A stretch of 64,000 nucleotides of DNA, from NCBI GenBank assembly GCA_914767715.1, contig OU612065.1, forward strand, positions 3,534,001-3,598,000. The letters run 5' to 3'. Both the position numbers and the translations under genes were made by a program. Positions 62,634 to 64,000 of this stretch are shown here, piece by piece (position 1 is the first letter of the stretch; every line of letters begins with the position of its first letter). The stretch comes from Membranipora membranacea. Lineage: Eukaryota; Bryozoa; Gymnolaemata; Cheilostomatida; Membraniporidae. The notes under the pieces are model-generated. The model did no database searches. It had not been told where the DNA came from and saw nothing but the letters and a program-made list of their open reading frames with translations.

Positions 62634-62643
62634 ATGGAGTCAG
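62634..62643 (+). CDS. Possible first coding exon of a gene leaving the window
   Basis: ATGGAGTCAG is followed by GTAATAT, a weak donor. About 100 bases upstream is GGAAACGGAAGTCGGCG (62525-62541), an ETS-site-like promoter sequence often seen near housekeeping start sites. No further exon could be confirmed before the window ends. Confidence 0.2.
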
Positions 62644-63527
62644 GTAATATATAATAAACAGATAATTGAACACAATTATAAATATATATTTCAAATCAAT
62701 ATAGCATGAAATGCAACAAGTGCTTTGGGCACTGAAGCTCACTGAGTGAGATGAGTGAATAAAAATATTTTTTCACTGAATTTTCTTGTCTACAAACTGT
62801 GGACGGTGTTTCTTAGCAAACCTGTCTAGGGTAGCTTGTGGAAGAAGTAAGATAACTAATTAGCCAAAAAAATGGTGCACTTCATGGAGCCCTGGGGTGT
62901 GCATCCACCAAGGGGGGCCCCTGGGACTTACATAAGTAAGTAATGTCAAGAGAGGAGGCCCACCCTGCACTCTGCACATCCTACGATGAAATAATAAACC
63001 AGCTTCATACTACAGTCTCGACAAGATCAAAAACATGGAACGAGTCACGCTCTATCGCTGCCACAGGGAACTGTTTTCATAACAGTTTTCTGCCCCGGAC
63101 AATACGGGATATGAAAATCTAAGGACAATCAGAGGACAATACTACTCTACTGATGCCCTACTGGATGGGTACATGTACCCACTCTGAACCCAAATGCCCT
63201 ATCCATGGGATGGTGTTCTGGAACAATGTCCAAACCTTATCCCACCGAAAAACCGATAGGTTTGGAGGTGGTATTAAGGTAATGCCCATGAAGCAACTCT
63301 CATAGGGGACTTCTGACAACTTATGTGGCAGCTGAGCCCTATTTTTGCACACAATAAACACCTACAGTTTTGCCTATCCATCCTCAATTATTGTCAAGAT
63401 AACTAGATTCATACCTGATCTTCTCTTTGGGACTAGTATGAAAAACAGCTGGTGATGCTATGACATAGAAAACTTGCAACAGCCAGCACAGGTTTTTTGG
63501 CTTTTTCTAGCCATTTTTATTCAATCC

Positions 63528-63582
63528 CATAGACATAGTTTTGTCTATGTCTATGAGGTTGCATAAAAATGTTTTGTCTATG
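63528..63582. mobile_element. 55 bp palindromic insertion with imperfect 8 bp duplication
   Basis: It starts CATAGACATAG, holds the complement CTATGTCTATG at 63545-63555, and ends TTTTGTCTATG. The flanks are TTCAATCC (63520-63527) and TGCAATCC (63583-63590), 7 of 8 identical. Confidence 0.45.
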
Positions 63583-63614
63583 TGCAATCCTCAATCAATC
63601 ATCAGTGCAACTTA

Positions 63615-63890
63615 ATAAAGCCTAAGTGCCTGGGCAAAATGTGTAAAATCTGCTTCAATAGAAATGTTGATGGTTAAAATTTGCTCAAATAGAAATTTCT
63701 ATGGCTCAAAGGCTAATATCTAAACAAACAGTCATACCTGAGCAAATCATTTAAGCCTTAGCGCCTGGTCAAAGCTTTTAAAATCTGCTTTAATAGTAGT
63801 ATCAATGGTTCAAAGCCACCTGCTTTGATAGAAATTTCCAAGGTTCAAAGGCTAATCACTAAAGCATCAGGTCATATCAAAGCCCAGTTT
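63615..63890. repeat. Diverged tandem repeat, period about 136 bp, two units
   Basis: AAGCCTAAGTGCCTGG, AAAATCTGCTTCAATAGAAA and CTCAAAGGCTAAT (unit 1) recur as AAGCCTTAGCGCCTGG, AAAATCTGCTTTAATAG and TTCAAAGGCTAAT (unit 2, from about 63751). Each unit also contains shorter internal repeats of TCTGCTTCAATAGAAAT type. Confidence 0.6.
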
Positions 63891-63899
63891 ACATAGCCA

Positions 63900-63976
63900 G
63901 GCTGAATAGCTCAGTGTGTAGAGCGTCTGCCTGGTACTCACTGTTTATTAAGAATGTTGTGGATTCGAGACTCAAC
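63900..63976 (+). repeat. tRNA-like sequence, probably decayed tRNA-derived SINE head
   Basis: GGCTGAATAGCTCAGTGTGT resembles an A box and GGATTCGAGACTC a B box, but stems do not pair well enough for a working tRNA. It differs from the three SINE copies above. The body may continue past the window. Confidence 0.5.
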
Positions 63977-64000
63977 AATGTCAGATTTTTTTCCAAATGG

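Overview
This window is nuclear DNA of an invertebrate animal. Genes are split by many GT-AG introns of roughly 100 to 1700 bases. The families present (nephrin-like immunoglobulin adhesion protein, PNT+ETS factor of SPDEF type, GT31 glycosyltransferase, group III phospholipase A2, kynureninase) fit Metazoa, and the intergenic DNA is AT-rich and full of short palindromic and SINE-type repeats. I cannot name the phylum or species.

Layout: 0.1-5.6 kb, 3' part of a plus-strand Ig/FN3 transmembrane adhesion gene entering from the left. 7-11 kb, repeat island (LINE remnant, tRNA-derived SINE, nested MITE-like elements). 11.9-13.4 kb, SUB1/PC4 coactivator (+). 14.0-16.9 kb, secreted group III phospholipase A2 (+). 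20.3-27.9 kb, SPDEF-like ETS factor (-). 28-36 kb, gene-poor and repeat-bearing, including a 1.09 kb foldback element and a LINE tail. 36.7-37.8 kb, a small two-exon gene of unknown function (-). 38.7-40.45 kb, beta-1,3-galactosyltransferase-like gene (-), head to head with a secreted CCP/sushi-like gene (40.6-42.6 kb, +). 43.2-44.7 kb, an unrecognised gene for a 362-residue charged protein (+). 45.3-50.3 kb, kynureninase (-, 12 coding exons, 465 aa). 50.8-53.5 kb, hairpin and inverted-repeat cluster with a LINE remnant. 55.1-60.1 kb, two related DHHC palmitoyltransferase genes in the same orientation (-) with SINEs between them. 61-64 kb, a large foldback element, hairpins, a tandem repeat and a tRNA-like sequence.

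The genes do not form one pathway; this is an ordinary stretch of animal chromosome. Gene models were built by hand from splice sites and reading phase. All introns between the listed coding exons keep frame, and predicted lengths match family lengths where the family is known.

The most unusual signal is a set of perfect or near-perfect palindromic insertions, from 26 bp to 732 bp, each flanked by a direct duplication of mostly 8 bp. Four begin with CATAG/CATGG and end with its complement. They look like hAT-type (8-bp target duplication) elements reduced to little more than their own terminal inverted repeats. I know of no named family that matches; a repeat-library search would be needed to say whether it is new.
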